DNA of 64,000 bases from Nitratireductor mangrovi (GTDB taxonomy: Bacteria; Pseudomonadota; Alphaproteobacteria; Rhizobiales; Rhizobiaceae): contig NZ_CP042301.2 of NCBI RefSeq assembly GCF_007922615.2, positions 2,852,001-2,916,000 on the forward strand. Direction: 5' to 3'. Positions within the stretch are counted from its first letter, which is position 1, and every line of letters begins with the position of its first letter. Positions 29,456 through 38,265 of this stretch are shown here, piece after piece. The notes under the pieces are model-generated. The model was not told the DNA's origin. It searched no databases and saw nothing but the letters and a program-made list of their open reading frames with translations. The position numbers and the translations under genes are program-made.

Positions 29456-30099
29456 TGGCACTTCTCTCACTTGCCGACGTGCTGATCGATTTCGGCAAGC
29501 GCGACGAGCCGAAGGTCCGCGCAGTCGATGAGTTCCCCGCCTTCGAGCGGGCGCAACCCGTCGAGGCAGCAGAGACCGGCGACCCCGCCCCTGACATCGA
29601 TGCGATCGTCGCCGAAGCGGTGGCCAAAGCCGAAGCAGAATTTGCGGCGCGCCTGGAGGCGGAGCACGAGGAGAGGCTCGCGGCCGAGCGCGAAAGCCAT
29701 GCTGGCGAGGTCGAGGCTTTGAACCAGCGGCTGGGCGAGGAACTGGCTACCCGGATCGAGGCCAGCTTCGGTGCCACGGAAGGTCGTTTGTTGGACCTTA
29801 CGGCGGAAGTGATGAGCCGAATCCTCGGCACGATCCTGACCGAAGACCTGCAGCAGCGCTCGGTCGAACAGCTCGGCAACATCATCAGAACCGCTATTCG
29901 CGAGGCCGGCACGGTGCGGGTGAAGGTGCGTGGCCCGCTATCCCTCTACGAGCCCTTGACCGAGAAGCTCGGCGACCTCGCCTCGATGCTTGAGTTTTCC
30001 GAAACCAGCGGCCTCGATCTGACCGTCGAGCTTGACGAGGGCGTCTACGAGACACGGCTGGCTGAATGGTCCAAGGCGGCCGCGGAGGTGCTGTCGTGA
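29455..30099 (+). CDS. FliH-like flagellar export regulator
   Basis: A 214-residue soluble protein with an acidic helical first half (IVAEAVAKAEAEFAARLEAEHEERLAAERES region, coiled-coil type) and a C-terminal domain resembling FliH/V-ATPase E subunits (LLDLTAEVMSRILGTILTEDLQQRSVEQLGNIIRTAIREAG). FliH binds and restrains the FliI ATPase. The assignment rests on fold pattern and position directly after fliF, with one-base overlap at both ends (fliF before, motB GTG after). It is weakly conserved in sequence, so alternatives among stator or ring accessories remain possible. Confidence 0.65.
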   Translation: MALLSLADVLIDFGKRDEPKVRAVDEFPAFERAQPVEAAETGDPAPDIDAIVAEAVAKAEAEFAARLEAEHEERLAAERESHAGEVEALNQRLGEELATRIEASFGATEGRLLDLTAEVMSRILGTILTEDLQQRSVEQLGNIIRTAIREAGTVRVKVRGPLSLYEPLTEKLGDLASMLEFSETSGLDLTVELDEGVYETRLAEWSKAAAEVLS

Positions 30100-31427
30100 G
30101 CCAGAACAGCCCGGATCATCCGCACGAAATCATCATCGTCAAGCATGGTCGCGGCGGAGATGAGGAAGGTCACCACGGTGGCGTGTGGAAAATCGCCTTC
30201 GCCGACTTCATGACCGCGATGATGTGCTTCTTCCTGGTCATGTGGCTGATAAATGCCGCCAACGAGGAGACCAAGGTCTCCGTCGCCAGCTATTTCAACC
30301 CGATCAAGCTCGTCGACCGCAACTCCAGCCGGCGCGGCCTCGATGACGTCGGCGCCGGACCGCAAAACAAGCAGGGAGCGGCGAGCGACGAGGAAAACCG
30401 GCAGTCGGCCAAGTCGGAAGGCCCTTCCGCAGGCGGCGGTGGCAACCAGAAGAGCGAAAAGGAAGGCGAAAGCTCCGAAACCGCGTCCGACGAACACCTT
30501 TTCTCCGACCCCTACGCGGTACTGGCCGAAATCGCCGCCGAGTCCGGCGAGTTGCAGAATCTGAGCGCCAAGGGCGACGGCGGCGCGGCAACCTCGGGCG
30601 CGGCTACCGGCGCGTCGGGTGGCGAATCCTATCGCGATCCGTTCGCACCGGATTTCTGGTCCAAGCAGGTCGAGCAGGACGAACCCGGCGAGCCGGACCT
30701 TTTCGAATCGCCGCGGGTCAAGAACGCCGAGGAAGGCACCGATCCCCGCAGCGGCATTCGCCATGACGATGCGTTCGAGGACGATCCGTTTGCCGCACAG
30801 GTGGACGGGGAGGACGAAAAGAAGGGCGCCGCCGATGGCGAGGGCGACAAGCAAGGCAAAGGCGATCAGGAGGCCGTCGGTGCCGGTCTCGGCGTCGGCA
30901 AGGATGGCAAGGGCAACGGGCAGGCCGAGGAGGCAGCGCAGACGGCGGAAAAAGTAAGCCCGGAGGCGGAAGCGGCAGCCAAGGAAATTCGCGCGGAGTT
31001 GGCCGCGGCTTTCGGCACCAACGAAAAGATCTACGAGGGCATCTCGGTCACGCCGACTGAAAAAGGCGTGATGGTGTCGCTGACCGACCAGTTGGACTAC
31101 GGCATGTACGAGATTGGCTCGGCCGTCCCCCGTCGCGACCTGGTTGTGGCGATGGAGAAGGTGGCAACGATCCTCAATGGCCACAACGGCGCAATTACCA
31201 TCAACGGCCATACTGATGGCCGCCCCTTCAAGAGCAAGGACTATGACAACTGGCGCCTTTCGACCGCGCGAGCGCACTCCGCTTACTACATGCTGGTGCG
31301 CGGCGGCCTGGACGAGAAGCGGGTAAGGGAAGTGGCGGGCTACGCCGACAGGCAACTCAAGGTGCCCGAGAAGCCCTTTGACGACCGCAACCGTCGGATC
31401 GAGATATTCCTGGAGACTAAGGGATGA
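30096..31427 (+). CDS. motB: Flagellar motor stator protein MotB
   Basis: A 443-residue stator subunit. Translation should start at GTG 30096, overlapping the FliH-like stop (GTGA), because the frame upstream only adds shadow sequence. The membrane segment has the proton-relay aspartate (FADFMTAMM, Asp37). A long low-complexity acidic linker of about 200 residues separates it from a C-terminal OmpA-like peptidoglycan-binding domain (INGHTDGRPFKSKDYDNWRLSTARA). The long linker is typical of rhizobial MotB, which works with MotC. It overlaps motC by four bases. Confidence 0.94.
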   Translation: MSQNSPDHPHEIIIVKHGRGGDEEGHHGGVWKIAFADFMTAMMCFFLVMWLINAANEETKVSVASYFNPIKLVDRNSSRRGLDDVGAGPQNKQGAASDEENRQSAKSEGPSAGGGGNQKSEKEGESSETASDEHLFSDPYAVLAEIAAESGELQNLSAKGDGGAATSGAATGASGGESYRDPFAPDFWSKQVEQDEPGEPDLFESPRVKNAEEGTDPRSGIRHDDAFEDDPFAAQVDGEDEKKGAADGEGDKQGKGDQEAVGAGLGVGKDGKGNGQAEEAAQTAEKVSPEAEAAAKEIRAELAAAFGTNEKIYEGISVTPTEKGVMVSLTDQLDYGMYEIGSAVPRRDLVVAMEKVATILNGHNGAITINGHTDGRPFKSKDYDNWRLSTARAHSAYYMLVRGGLDEKRVREVAGYADRQLKVPEKPFDDRNRRIEIFLETKG

Positions 31428-32761
31428 TGCTTCGGGCCGTCCTGGCCGCACTTCTGCTTGGCACCGCCATCGCGCCGGCGGCCGGCCAGGGCGCGGCGAT
31501 GGAACCGTTCAAGATGGTCCGATCACTGCAGCTTGTGCAGGATCGGCTGGCGCGCGGCGATCATGCGGCTCTGCCGATGCAGCGCAAGCTGCTCGAGCTG
31601 ACCGACGAGCGCTTTCGCACGGTGACCAAGGAAGAATTCACGGACCGGCGCAACTTCACCGCCCTGATGGTCTATGCCATGAGCGGCGGCAATCCCGACA
31701 CGCTCGACATCGTGCTGTCGCGCTTGGTGCCGGAGGGCAGCGACCGCTCGCTCGGCCAGGGTGTGCTCGCTTATATGCGCGGGCAATTGCCGAAGGCGGC
31801 CGAGGAACTAGCCGCGCTCGATCCGATGTCGCTGGAGCCCGAGGTCGGCGCCTACCTGGCCCTGGTCAAGGGCTCCATCATCGCTCTCCGGCAGCCCGGC
31901 ACGGCGGTCGGTTTCATGGATCAGGCGCGCCTTCTGGCACCCGGCACGCTGGTCGAGGAGGCGGCGCTTCGCCGCTCGCTTCCAGCCAGCATCGCGCTTG
32001 ACCAACCAGACCGCTTCATGACGACGGTGGAGCGCTACGTCCGCCGCTTCCTTGCATCACCCTATGCCAGCGAATTCGCCGACGCCTTCGTCGAGGGCCT
32101 CGTGACCTTCGGCGACCGTATCGACGCCGAACGGATCGACGGCATCGTCTCGCTGATGCGCCCGGCCCAGCAGGAAGCGATCTACCTTCGCCTTGCCCGG
32201 CGCAGCACCATAAAGGGTCAGGTCCAGCGCTCCGCCTTCGCGTCGCAAAAGGCGCGCGAGGTCGCGCGCATGGCCCACTCGCCCGAAGACCCGCGCGCGA
32301 CGCTTTATGCCGCGCTGGCCTCGATCACCGCTGAAAACGCACGCGAAGTGGTGGCCAGCCTCGAAAAGGTCGACCCTTCGAAGCTGTCGCCGCGCGACCG
32401 GCGCCTGTTCCTTGCCGCGCGCGCGATCGCCGACGAGATGCTCTCGCCGCCCGCGCCCCTGCCAGCCGTTGCCGAGATCGACGCCAGCTCCGCGAAAGCC
32501 GACGAGGACGAAATACCGGCCGAAAAGACCGCGGAAATGTCAGCTCCGGAAACGGAAAATCCGCAAAAGGCGACGAAATCCGCGGAAAAACAGATCGCCG
32601 ACATGATCGAAAACGGCGGAACGCCCGCCAGCGACGGCCGCCCCGCCGGACCGCCCGACGAGGGCACTTCAAGGAACGCAGGGCTGGTCAGTTCGGTACG
32701 CAGCAAGCTCGACGCGATCGACAAGATGCTTGAGGCAGCCGACGAAAGGGAACTCAAATGA
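31424..32761 (+). CDS. motC: Periplasmic motor protein MotC
   Basis: A 445-residue exported protein with a Sec signal (MMLRAVLAALLLGTAIAPAAG). The mature part is helix-rich with TPR-like repeats (AAEELAALDPMSLEPEVGAY). The C-terminal 130 residues are charged, low-complexity linker (AEKTAEMSAPETENPQKATK). In Sinorhizobium, MotC binds the MotB periplasmic part and is stabilised by MotE. It overlaps both motB and the fliK gene by ATGA. Confidence 0.9.
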   Translation: MMLRAVLAALLLGTAIAPAAGQGAAMEPFKMVRSLQLVQDRLARGDHAALPMQRKLLELTDERFRTVTKEEFTDRRNFTALMVYAMSGGNPDTLDIVLSRLVPEGSDRSLGQGVLAYMRGQLPKAAEELAALDPMSLEPEVGAYLALVKGSIIALRQPGTAVGFMDQARLLAPGTLVEEAALRRSLPASIALDQPDRFMTTVERYVRRFLASPYASEFADAFVEGLVTFGDRIDAERIDGIVSLMRPAQQEAIYLRLARRSTIKGQVQRSAFASQKAREVARMAHSPEDPRATLYAALASITAENAREVVASLEKVDPSKLSPRDRRLFLAARAIADEMLSPPAPLPAVAEIDASSAKADEDEIPAEKTAEMSAPETENPQKATKSAEKQIADMIENGGTPASDGRPAGPPDEGTSRNAGLVSSVRSKLDAIDKMLEAADERELK

Positions 32762-34017
32762 CCGAAGCGGTCGGATCGTTTCCGGCACCCTCAGCGCCAA
32801 GGACCCCTGCCGGTTCCAGCAACAAGGGTAAGGATGGCGAGGGCTTCTCAGGCGTACTGGATGGCCGCAAGAAGGCCTCGGACGGTGGACGCTCCATCGC
32901 TGCCGAGAGACAGCCTGACAAACCGGACGAGCGCGAGCCGGATCGGCGCGTCGGAACCGCCACCAACAATGAGGATGGGGCCGCTCAGGACGGCACGACC
33001 AGCAGGGCGCAGGTTCCCTTCCTGCTCACGGCGCAGGCGAGCGCATCGATGCGGATCGTGCTTGGTCAGAAAGGCGAGACCGACACTCCGGTAGACGAGG
33101 CGGTCGGCGAACAGGGCGACGACGAAAGCCTGGGCGAAGAAGAACTCGAGCAAGGCGCCGAGGATGTGGCGACACTGTCGGCCGCAGGAGCCATCACCAC
33201 GCTCGGACAGGCACTCACGGACAGGCGCGGCGCACAGGAAGCGCCGCGCGCGCAGCCCGGCGTAACCCGGGGGGAACCCGACGGCCTCGCACGCGCGGCG
33301 GCCAACAACCCCGAAACTGTCGCTGGCGGAGATGACGGTAAGGACGCGGCCAGCACCAGAAAGCCAACCGGTGACGCCGACAACATCGTCGCGAAAATCA
33401 CCACTTCCATCACTGCTGAAGTCAAGGACAGCCTGCCCGTCAGGGTCACCGTGATCTCGGAAGCCAATCATGTCGGCATCGCGCCGGCTCAATCGGGCCA
33501 GACGGGAACGGCTCTTGCAAGAATTATCGCCTCCGACGGCGATTGGCGTGCGTTCGCGTCCGCGGCGAGTGCGCCAGCAGACGCCCCCGAAAGCCACTTT
33601 CACGCACCAGTGCGCGACCTCAAAATCCAGCTGCAACCGGTCTCGCTTGGCACCGTCAACGCGCGCCTGCGGGTAGAGGGAGAGCAACTAAGGGTTGAGA
33701 TTCGCGTCGAGAACGCAGAGGCATTTCAGCGCCTTTCGGCCGATCGCGACGCAATAGTCACCTCGCTCCGCGGCCTCGGGTTCAAGGTCGACGAGGTCGC
33801 GATCGTCCAGCAGCCCGCTGCAACGAACAACGGCCAGAGCGGCGCCTCGGCGCGGGACGGCAACGCGGCTTCCGGGCACTCGTCGGGTTCCGAACGCCAG
33901 CACGATGGGCAGCCGGGTTCCGGCCGCAGACAGTTCGACAACAGCGAGAGGAACGATGCGAAAGGCGACGGCCGCGCGGCTGCTTCCAGCTCTTCTTCTG
34001 GCGGCATCTATATCTGA
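32758..34017 (+). CDS. fliK: Flagellar hook-length control protein FliK (MotD)
   Basis: A 419-residue protein known as MotD in Sinorhizobium and shown there to be FliK. The N-terminal 250 residues are acidic, glycine- and alanine-rich and disordered. The C-terminal Flg_hook domain (IQLQPVSLGTVNARLRVEGEQLRVEIRVENAEAFQRLSADR) is clear near residues 285-330. It measures hook length and triggers the FlhB switch. Its last 62 bases overlap the transglycosylase gene in another frame, a long overlap. Confidence 0.9.
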   Translation: MTEAVGSFPAPSAPRTPAGSSNKGKDGEGFSGVLDGRKKASDGGRSIAAERQPDKPDEREPDRRVGTATNNEDGAAQDGTTSRAQVPFLLTAQASASMRIVLGQKGETDTPVDEAVGEQGDDESLGEEELEQGAEDVATLSAAGAITTLGQALTDRRGAQEAPRAQPGVTRGEPDGLARAAANNPETVAGGDDGKDAASTRKPTGDADNIVAKITTSITAEVKDSLPVRVTVISEANHVGIAPAQSGQTGTALARIIASDGDWRAFASAASAPADAPESHFHAPVRDLKIQLQPVSLGTVNARLRVEGEQLRVEIRVENAEAFQRLSADRDAIVTSLRGLGFKVDEVAIVQQPAATNNGQSGASARDGNAASGHSSGSERQHDGQPGSGRRQFDNSERNDAKGDGRAAASSSSSGGIYI

Positions 34018-34519
34018 AGCATCTGCCGCGAACCCTTGTGAGGGCGAGATCCTGCGCGCCTCGCAGAAGCACGGTGTCCCGGTGGGCATACTATATGCGG
34101 TGGGTCTGACCGAGACGGGCCGCAAGGGAAGCCTTCAGCCCTACGCCCTCAACATCGAGGGCCGCACGGTCTTCGCGCGCAGTCCGACGGACGCGGTGCG
34201 TGAATTCAAGCAGGCGCGAGCCGGCGGCGCGAAACTGATCGATCTCGGCTGCATGCAGATCAACCACCATTACCACGCCAGCCATTTCACAGACGTGGCA
34301 GACATGCTCGACCCACGCCGCAACGTCGACTACGCCGCGCGCTTTCTCGTTACCTTGAAGCGGCGCCATACAAGCTGGTCGATGGCTGTCGCTCGCTATC
34401 ATGCCGGCCCCGACAACGACCCTGCGCAAAAGCGGTACGTATGCCGTGTCATCGCCAACATGGTTGCAACCGGCTTCGGGCGCTGGACGGCCAACGCGAA
34501 ACGTTTCTGCAATCCGTAA
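33956..34519 (+). CDS. Flagellar lytic transglycosylase
   Basis: A 187-residue exported protein of the SLT lytic transglycosylase family. A signal peptide (MRKATAARLLPALLLAASISEASA) precedes ILRASQKHGVPVGILYAVGLTETG, holding the catalytic glutamate of the family. LIDLGCMQINHHYHASHF and VARYHAGPDND follow. It cuts peptidoglycan to let the rod through. Its ATG at 33956, behind GAGAGGAAC, lies 62 bp inside the end of fliK. It supplies an enzyme that the FlgJ-like protein at 44237 lacks. Confidence 0.88.
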   Translation: MRKATAARLLPALLLAASISEASAANPCEGEILRASQKHGVPVGILYAVGLTETGRKGSLQPYALNIEGRTVFARSPTDAVREFKQARAGGAKLIDLGCMQINHHYHASHFTDVADMLDPRRNVDYAARFLVTLKRRHTSWSMAVARYHAGPDNDPAQKRYVCRVIANMVATGFGRWTANAKRFCNP

Positions 34520-34554
34520 TTGCAACCGGGCGAGCTGCCAAGATCGGTGTCACA

Positions 34555-34601
34555 GCATCCTGCCGCCCTGTGGACAAGCTGTGGACAATTCGCATCCTGC
34601 C
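34555..34601 (+). promoter_or_regulatory. Nested direct repeats upstream of rem
   Basis: CTGTGGACAA occurs at 34568-34577 and 34579-34588, and GCATCCTGCC at 34555-34564 and 34592-34601, flanking the first pair. The 11-bp period suits tandem binding on one DNA face. The region is 112-158 bp upstream of the rem ATG and could be a VisN/VisR target. TGTGGACAA is one base from a DnaA box in reverse. Confidence 0.45.
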
Positions 34602-34712
34602 CCGACGTGAATCCCGATTTGATACATACAAGAAATCACGGTTGTCGACGATTCCTGCCAACAGGTACGCCTTTGCCAGGCGAACCATAAAACTGATTCG
34701 GAGGGCGGGCCG

Positions 34713-35381
34713 ATGATTGTGATTGTGGATGAGCGTGATCGAGTAAAAGAGGGATATTCTTCGCTTTTCGGCAGAGAGGGCGTCCCGAGCGCAGGGTTCT
34801 GCGCAAGCGAGTTTGGCGAGTGGATATCGACGGCGGCGGAAGACGACCTCAAGGCGGTCGGTGCTTTCCTCATCGGCGAATGTGACAACCATCCTGTCTC
34901 ACCACGCGCATTGCGAGAACGCTGTGGAGCGCCGGTGATTGCGCTCAGCGAACAGCACTCGCTGGAAAACACGCTGAAGCTGTTCGAGCTCGGCGTCGAC
35001 GATGTCGTACGCAAGCCGGTGCATATCCGCGAGCTTCTCGCGCGCATCGCGGCGATCCGTCGCCGCGCGCAGGAGGACGAGCCCTATGCCGAGATCGGCA
35101 ACCTGCGAATCTACACGAACGGCAAGGATCCCGAGATCGACGGCACGCCATTGCCGCTGCCGCGTCGGGAACGGCGCATCCTCGAGCATCTGGCCAACAA
35201 TCGCGGACGCCGGGTGACCAAGACGCAGTTGTTCAACGCGATCTACGGCATTTTCGACGACGAGGTCGAGGAAAACGTGGTCGAAAGCCATGTCAGCAAG
35301 CTTCGCAAGAAGCTGCGGGAAAAGCTCGGCTTCGATCCGATCGATTCGAAGCGGTTCCTCGGCTATCGGCTCAACGTCTGA
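34713..35381 (+). CDS. rem: Orphan OmpR-type flagellar regulator Rem/FtcR
   Basis: A 222-residue regulator: receiver-like N-terminal domain (residues 1-110) and OmpR-type winged helix C-terminal domain ([18 protein letters not shown] near 150-167, [19 protein letters not shown] near 190-209). Called Rem in Sinorhizobium and FtcR in Brucella, it is driven by VisN/VisR and activates class II flagellar operons. The receiver has the acidic pair near position 6 but no aspartate at the usual phosphorylation position: the strand reads VGAFLIGEC. The lysine switch region ([10 protein letters not shown]) is kept. No kinase gene adjoins it. Confidence 0.88.
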   Translation: MIVIVDERDRVKEGYSSLFGREGVPSAGFCASEFGEWISTAAEDDLKAVGAFLIGECDNHPVSPRALRERCGAPVIALSEQHSLENTLKLFELGVDDVVRKPVHIRELLARIAAIRRRAQEDEPYAEIGNLRIYTNGKDPEIDGTPLPLPRRERRILEHLANNRGRRVTKTQLFNAIYGIFDDEVEENVVESHVSKLRKKLREKLGFDPIDSKRFLGYRLNV

Positions 35382-35387
35382 TGGCAG

Positions 35388-35416
35388 AGCGCGGGAAGCG
35401 TTTCGCGTCCCGCGCT
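35388..35416 (+). terminator. Hairpin after rem, possible terminator
   Basis: AGCGCGGGA and TCCCGCGCT form a perfect 9-bp GC-rich stem with an 11-nt loop, starting 6 bp past the rem stop. No T-tract follows, so it may be a partial terminator or stabilising 3' structure separating rem from the flgE operon. Confidence 0.4.
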
Positions 35417-35454
35417 GTGCTGACGACCTGCTTCCCACGGCACCAATACAGTTT

Positions 35455-35475
35455 CGCGCAAGTCACGAACGATAG
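35455..35475 (+). promoter_or_regulatory. Candidate flagellar promoter element of flgE operon
   Basis: CGCGCAAG, 10 nt, TAG, 39 bp before the flgE ATG, which has its own GAGGAG site. It is the same 8-10-3 layout as five other flagellar operon heads. Confidence 0.7.
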
Positions 35476-35514
35476 CCTCAATGGCAGCGGCGCTGACCAC
35501 GAGGAGAAGTTGCA

Positions 35515-36774
35515 ATGAGCCTCTACGGAATGATGCGGACCGGCGTGTCCGGAATGCAGGGACAGTCCAACCGGCTCGGCACCGTTGCGGACAACATCGC
35601 CAACGCCAACACCAATGGCTACAAGAAGTCGATGACCGAGTTCTCCACGCTCGTGGTGTCGAGCGGCGGAACCGGAACCTATTCTTCGGGCGGCGTGGTT
35701 TCCAACGTTCGCGCCGCGATCAGCCGCCAGGGCGTCATCCAATACACCCCGTCGGCGACCGACCTGGCGATCTATGGCGACGGCTTCTTCGTTGTCCAGG
35801 ACACCGCGGGCCAGCCTTTTCTGTCCCGGGCCGGATCGTTCGTGCCCGACGACGAGGGCCGCTTGGTCAATGCTGCCGGCTTCTACCTGATGGGTTACAG
35901 CTTCGAGAACGGAACTCCTACCCCTGTCGGCAATTCCTTCGCCGGCCTGGAGCCGATCCGCGTGATCCAGCAGGCGCTGACTGCGATCCCCAGTACCTTC
36001 GGCACTTTCTCGGCCAATCTTCCCGCGGGCGCGGATATCGTGGCAGCGGGTGATCTGCCCTCGACCAACGGCGCCGGCTCGCAATTCACCAACAAGACCT
36101 CGATCGTCACTTATGACAGCCTCGGCGGCGAGGTTCTGCTCGACATCTACTTCTCCAAGACGGCGGCCAATGAGTGGGAAATCACCGTCTTCAACCAGGC
36201 CGACGGCACCAGCCAGACCGGCTTTCCCTACGGCTCGGCGGCGCTCGCCACGGATACGTTCACGTTCGACACGTCGGGTAAGCTCGCCGCGGGCAGCCCG
36301 GACAGTCTTCAGATCCAGGTTCCCGGCGGCGAAATTCTGGACCTCGACCTTTCCAATCTCAGTCAGCTTTCGGCTGGTTACATCCCGGGCGACGCCAATG
36401 TGAACGGCAGCGCCGCGAGTGCGATGAAGGAGGTCAAAATCGACGGCGACGGCACCGTCTTTGCGCAATACGAGAACGGGACGCTGCAGGAACTCTACCG
36501 AATCCCGCTGGCCAATGTCCGCAGCCCCGACGAACTCAGCATTGAAAGCGGCAACGTCTACAGCCAGAGCACGACCTCGGGCGACGTCTATCTCGGCTTT
36601 GCCGGCGAGGGCGGCTTCGGGGCTATTCGCTCCGGTGCACTCGAAGCGTCCAATGTCGACATCGGCGAAGAACTGACGGCGATGATCGAGTCGCAACGCA
36701 GCTACACTGCCAATTCGAAGGTATTCCAGACCGGCTCCGAGCTGATGGATATTTTGGTTAACTTGAAGAGGTAA
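35515..36774 (+). CDS. flgE: Flagellar hook protein FlgE
   Basis: A 419-residue hook subunit with the axial N-terminal motif (TVADNIANANTNGYKKSMTEFS), a hook-type centre (VTYDSLGGEVLLDIYFSKT), and the C-terminal axial motif (ESQRSYTANSKVFQTGSELMDILVNLKR). It polymerises into the universal joint and is exported by the type III gate. It begins the flgE-flgK-flgL-flaF-flbT-flgD-fliQ operon. Confidence 0.97.
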   Translation: MSLYGMMRTGVSGMQGQSNRLGTVADNIANANTNGYKKSMTEFSTLVVSSGGTGTYSSGGVVSNVRAAISRQGVIQYTPSATDLAIYGDGFFVVQDTAGQPFLSRAGSFVPDDEGRLVNAAGFYLMGYSFENGTPTPVGNSFAGLEPIRVIQQALTAIPSTFGTFSANLPAGADIVAAGDLPSTNGAGSQFTNKTSIVTYDSLGGEVLLDIYFSKTAANEWEITVFNQADGTSQTGFPYGSAALATDTFTFDTSGKLAAGSPDSLQIQVPGGEILDLDLSNLSQLSAGYIPGDANVNGSAASAMKEVKIDGDGTVFAQYENGTLQELYRIPLANVRSPDELSIESGNVYSQSTTSGDVYLGFAGEGGFGAIRSGALEASNVDIGEELTAMIESQRSYTANSKVFQTGSELMDILVNLKR

Positions 36775-36806
36775 TCTGACGTGTATTCGTCGGAGAGATC
36801 AATGGA

Positions 36807-38258
36807 ATGTCGCTGACGTCCGCTCTGGGCATCGCTCAAAACGCGCTTCTGACCACCGCGCGCCGCACCAGCGTCGTTTCGCAGAACATCACCAATGCGT
36901 CGAACCCGGATTACTCCCGCCGCACCGCGTTGCTTTCGAGCGAGGCGCCCGGCGTCCGCGTCGCGGAGATTCGGCGCGCTACCAGCGAGGCGCTGTTTCG
37001 CCAAAACCTTGACGCACTCTCCTCCTGGGAGGGGCAGAAGCAGCTTCTCGCCGGTCTCGACACCATCGCGCTTGCAGTCAACGGCGCCGACAACGCTTCG
37101 TCCGCGGCGACCGCGCTGGGCAAGCTGCAGGAAGCCCTTCAACTCTACGCCAGTTCACCGTCCAGTGCCACGCTGGCTGAAGGTGCTCTCGACGCAGCCC
37201 GCCAGGTCGTCAATTCGCTCAACAATGGCAGCCGGCAGATCCAGACTTTTCGCGCCAACATGGATGTAGAAGTCGGGCTCGCGGTCGACGATCTCAATAG
37301 ACTGCTGGCTGATTTCGACGTTGCCAACAAGTCGGTCATTGCCGCCCGGGCGACAGGCCGCGACGCGTCCGATGCACTCGACCAGCGCGAGGCAATCCTC
37401 AAGCAGATATCGCAATATATCCCGGTTTCGACTTTCAACCGGTCGAACGACGACATGGTGGTCACCACCGCCGATGGGGCGACGCTCTACGAAACCAAGC
37501 CGCGCATGGTCTCCTTCGAGGCGACGTCAGGCTACGCGACAGGAACGGTCGGCAATGCCGTCTACATAGATGGGGTTCCGTATTCGCCGGGCAGCAAGGA
37601 CGCCGTCTCGGGTCGCCTCGCCGGATTCCTGAGCCTGCGCGACGACGTCGCCGGCAAGCTGCAAAGCCAGCTAGACGAGGTTGCACGCGGCGTGATGACC
37701 GCGTTCTCCGAAACAGATCGTACGGGCGGCGGCGGGCCTGCGCTCGCGGGCCTGTTCACCTGGCCCGGCGGCCCGGGCTTGCCGCCGGCGGGCACCGTAT
37801 CGACTGGGCTGGCTTTCTCCATCCGGGTCAACCCGGCATTTGATTCCGACGCCGGCGGCAATCCGAGCTTGATCAGGGACGGCGGCGCCAACGGCGCGGC
37901 CTATGTCGCCAACCCCGGCGGCGCGTCCTACGCGGGCCTGTTGATCGAATATGGCGACCGCCTCGGCGGTACGATGGCCTTCGATCCATCCGCCGGTCTC
38001 CCTGATGGAACAAGCGTACTCGACTTCAGCTCCGGATCGATCGGCTGGCTGGAGGCGCAGCGGCAGGGCGCTTCCAATGCCGAACTCTCAAGGAACGCAC
38101 TGGTGGTCAGGACAGGCGAGGCCCTGTCCAACGAGACCGGCGTCAACATCGATGTGGAAATGTCGCTGCTGCTCGACCTGGAGCACGCCTACGAGGCCTC
38201 GGCGCGCATCATCCGTACGGTCGACCAGATGATGGCGACACTCCTGGACGCGGTGTGA
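36807..38258 (+). CDS. flgK: Hook-filament junction protein FlgK
   Basis: A 483-residue hook-associated protein 1. It has the N-terminal motif VSQNITNASNPDYSRRTALL, a helical region (NSLNNGSRQIQTFRANMDVEV) and the C-terminal axial helices (NIDVEMSLLLDLEHAYEASARIIRTVDQMMATLLDAV). It joins hook to filament. The chosen ATG 36807 lies 9 nt after CGGAGAG; the ATG at 36802 is out of frame. flgL follows after 7 bp. Confidence 0.95.
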   Translation: MSLTSALGIAQNALLTTARRTSVVSQNITNASNPDYSRRTALLSSEAPGVRVAEIRRATSEALFRQNLDALSSWEGQKQLLAGLDTIALAVNGADNASSAATALGKLQEALQLYASSPSSATLAEGALDAARQVVNSLNNGSRQIQTFRANMDVEVGLAVDDLNRLLADFDVANKSVIAARATGRDASDALDQREAILKQISQYIPVSTFNRSNDDMVVTTADGATLYETKPRMVSFEATSGYATGTVGNAVYIDGVPYSPGSKDAVSGRLAGFLSLRDDVAGKLQSQLDEVARGVMTAFSETDRTGGGGPALAGLFTWPGGPGLPPAGTVSTGLAFSIRVNPAFDSDAGGNPSLIRDGGANGAAYVANPGGASYAGLLIEYGDRLGGTMAFDPSAGLPDGTSVLDFSSGSIGWLEAQRQGASNAELSRNALVVRTGEALSNETGVNIDVEMSLLLDLEHAYEASARIIRTVDQMMATLLDAV

Positions 38259-38265
38259 GGGTGCT

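Noticed and set aside
30045..31451. Minus-strand open frame of 468 codons over motB
   Set aside because: It is antisense to motB and caused by the low-complexity acidic linker; no domain is seen.
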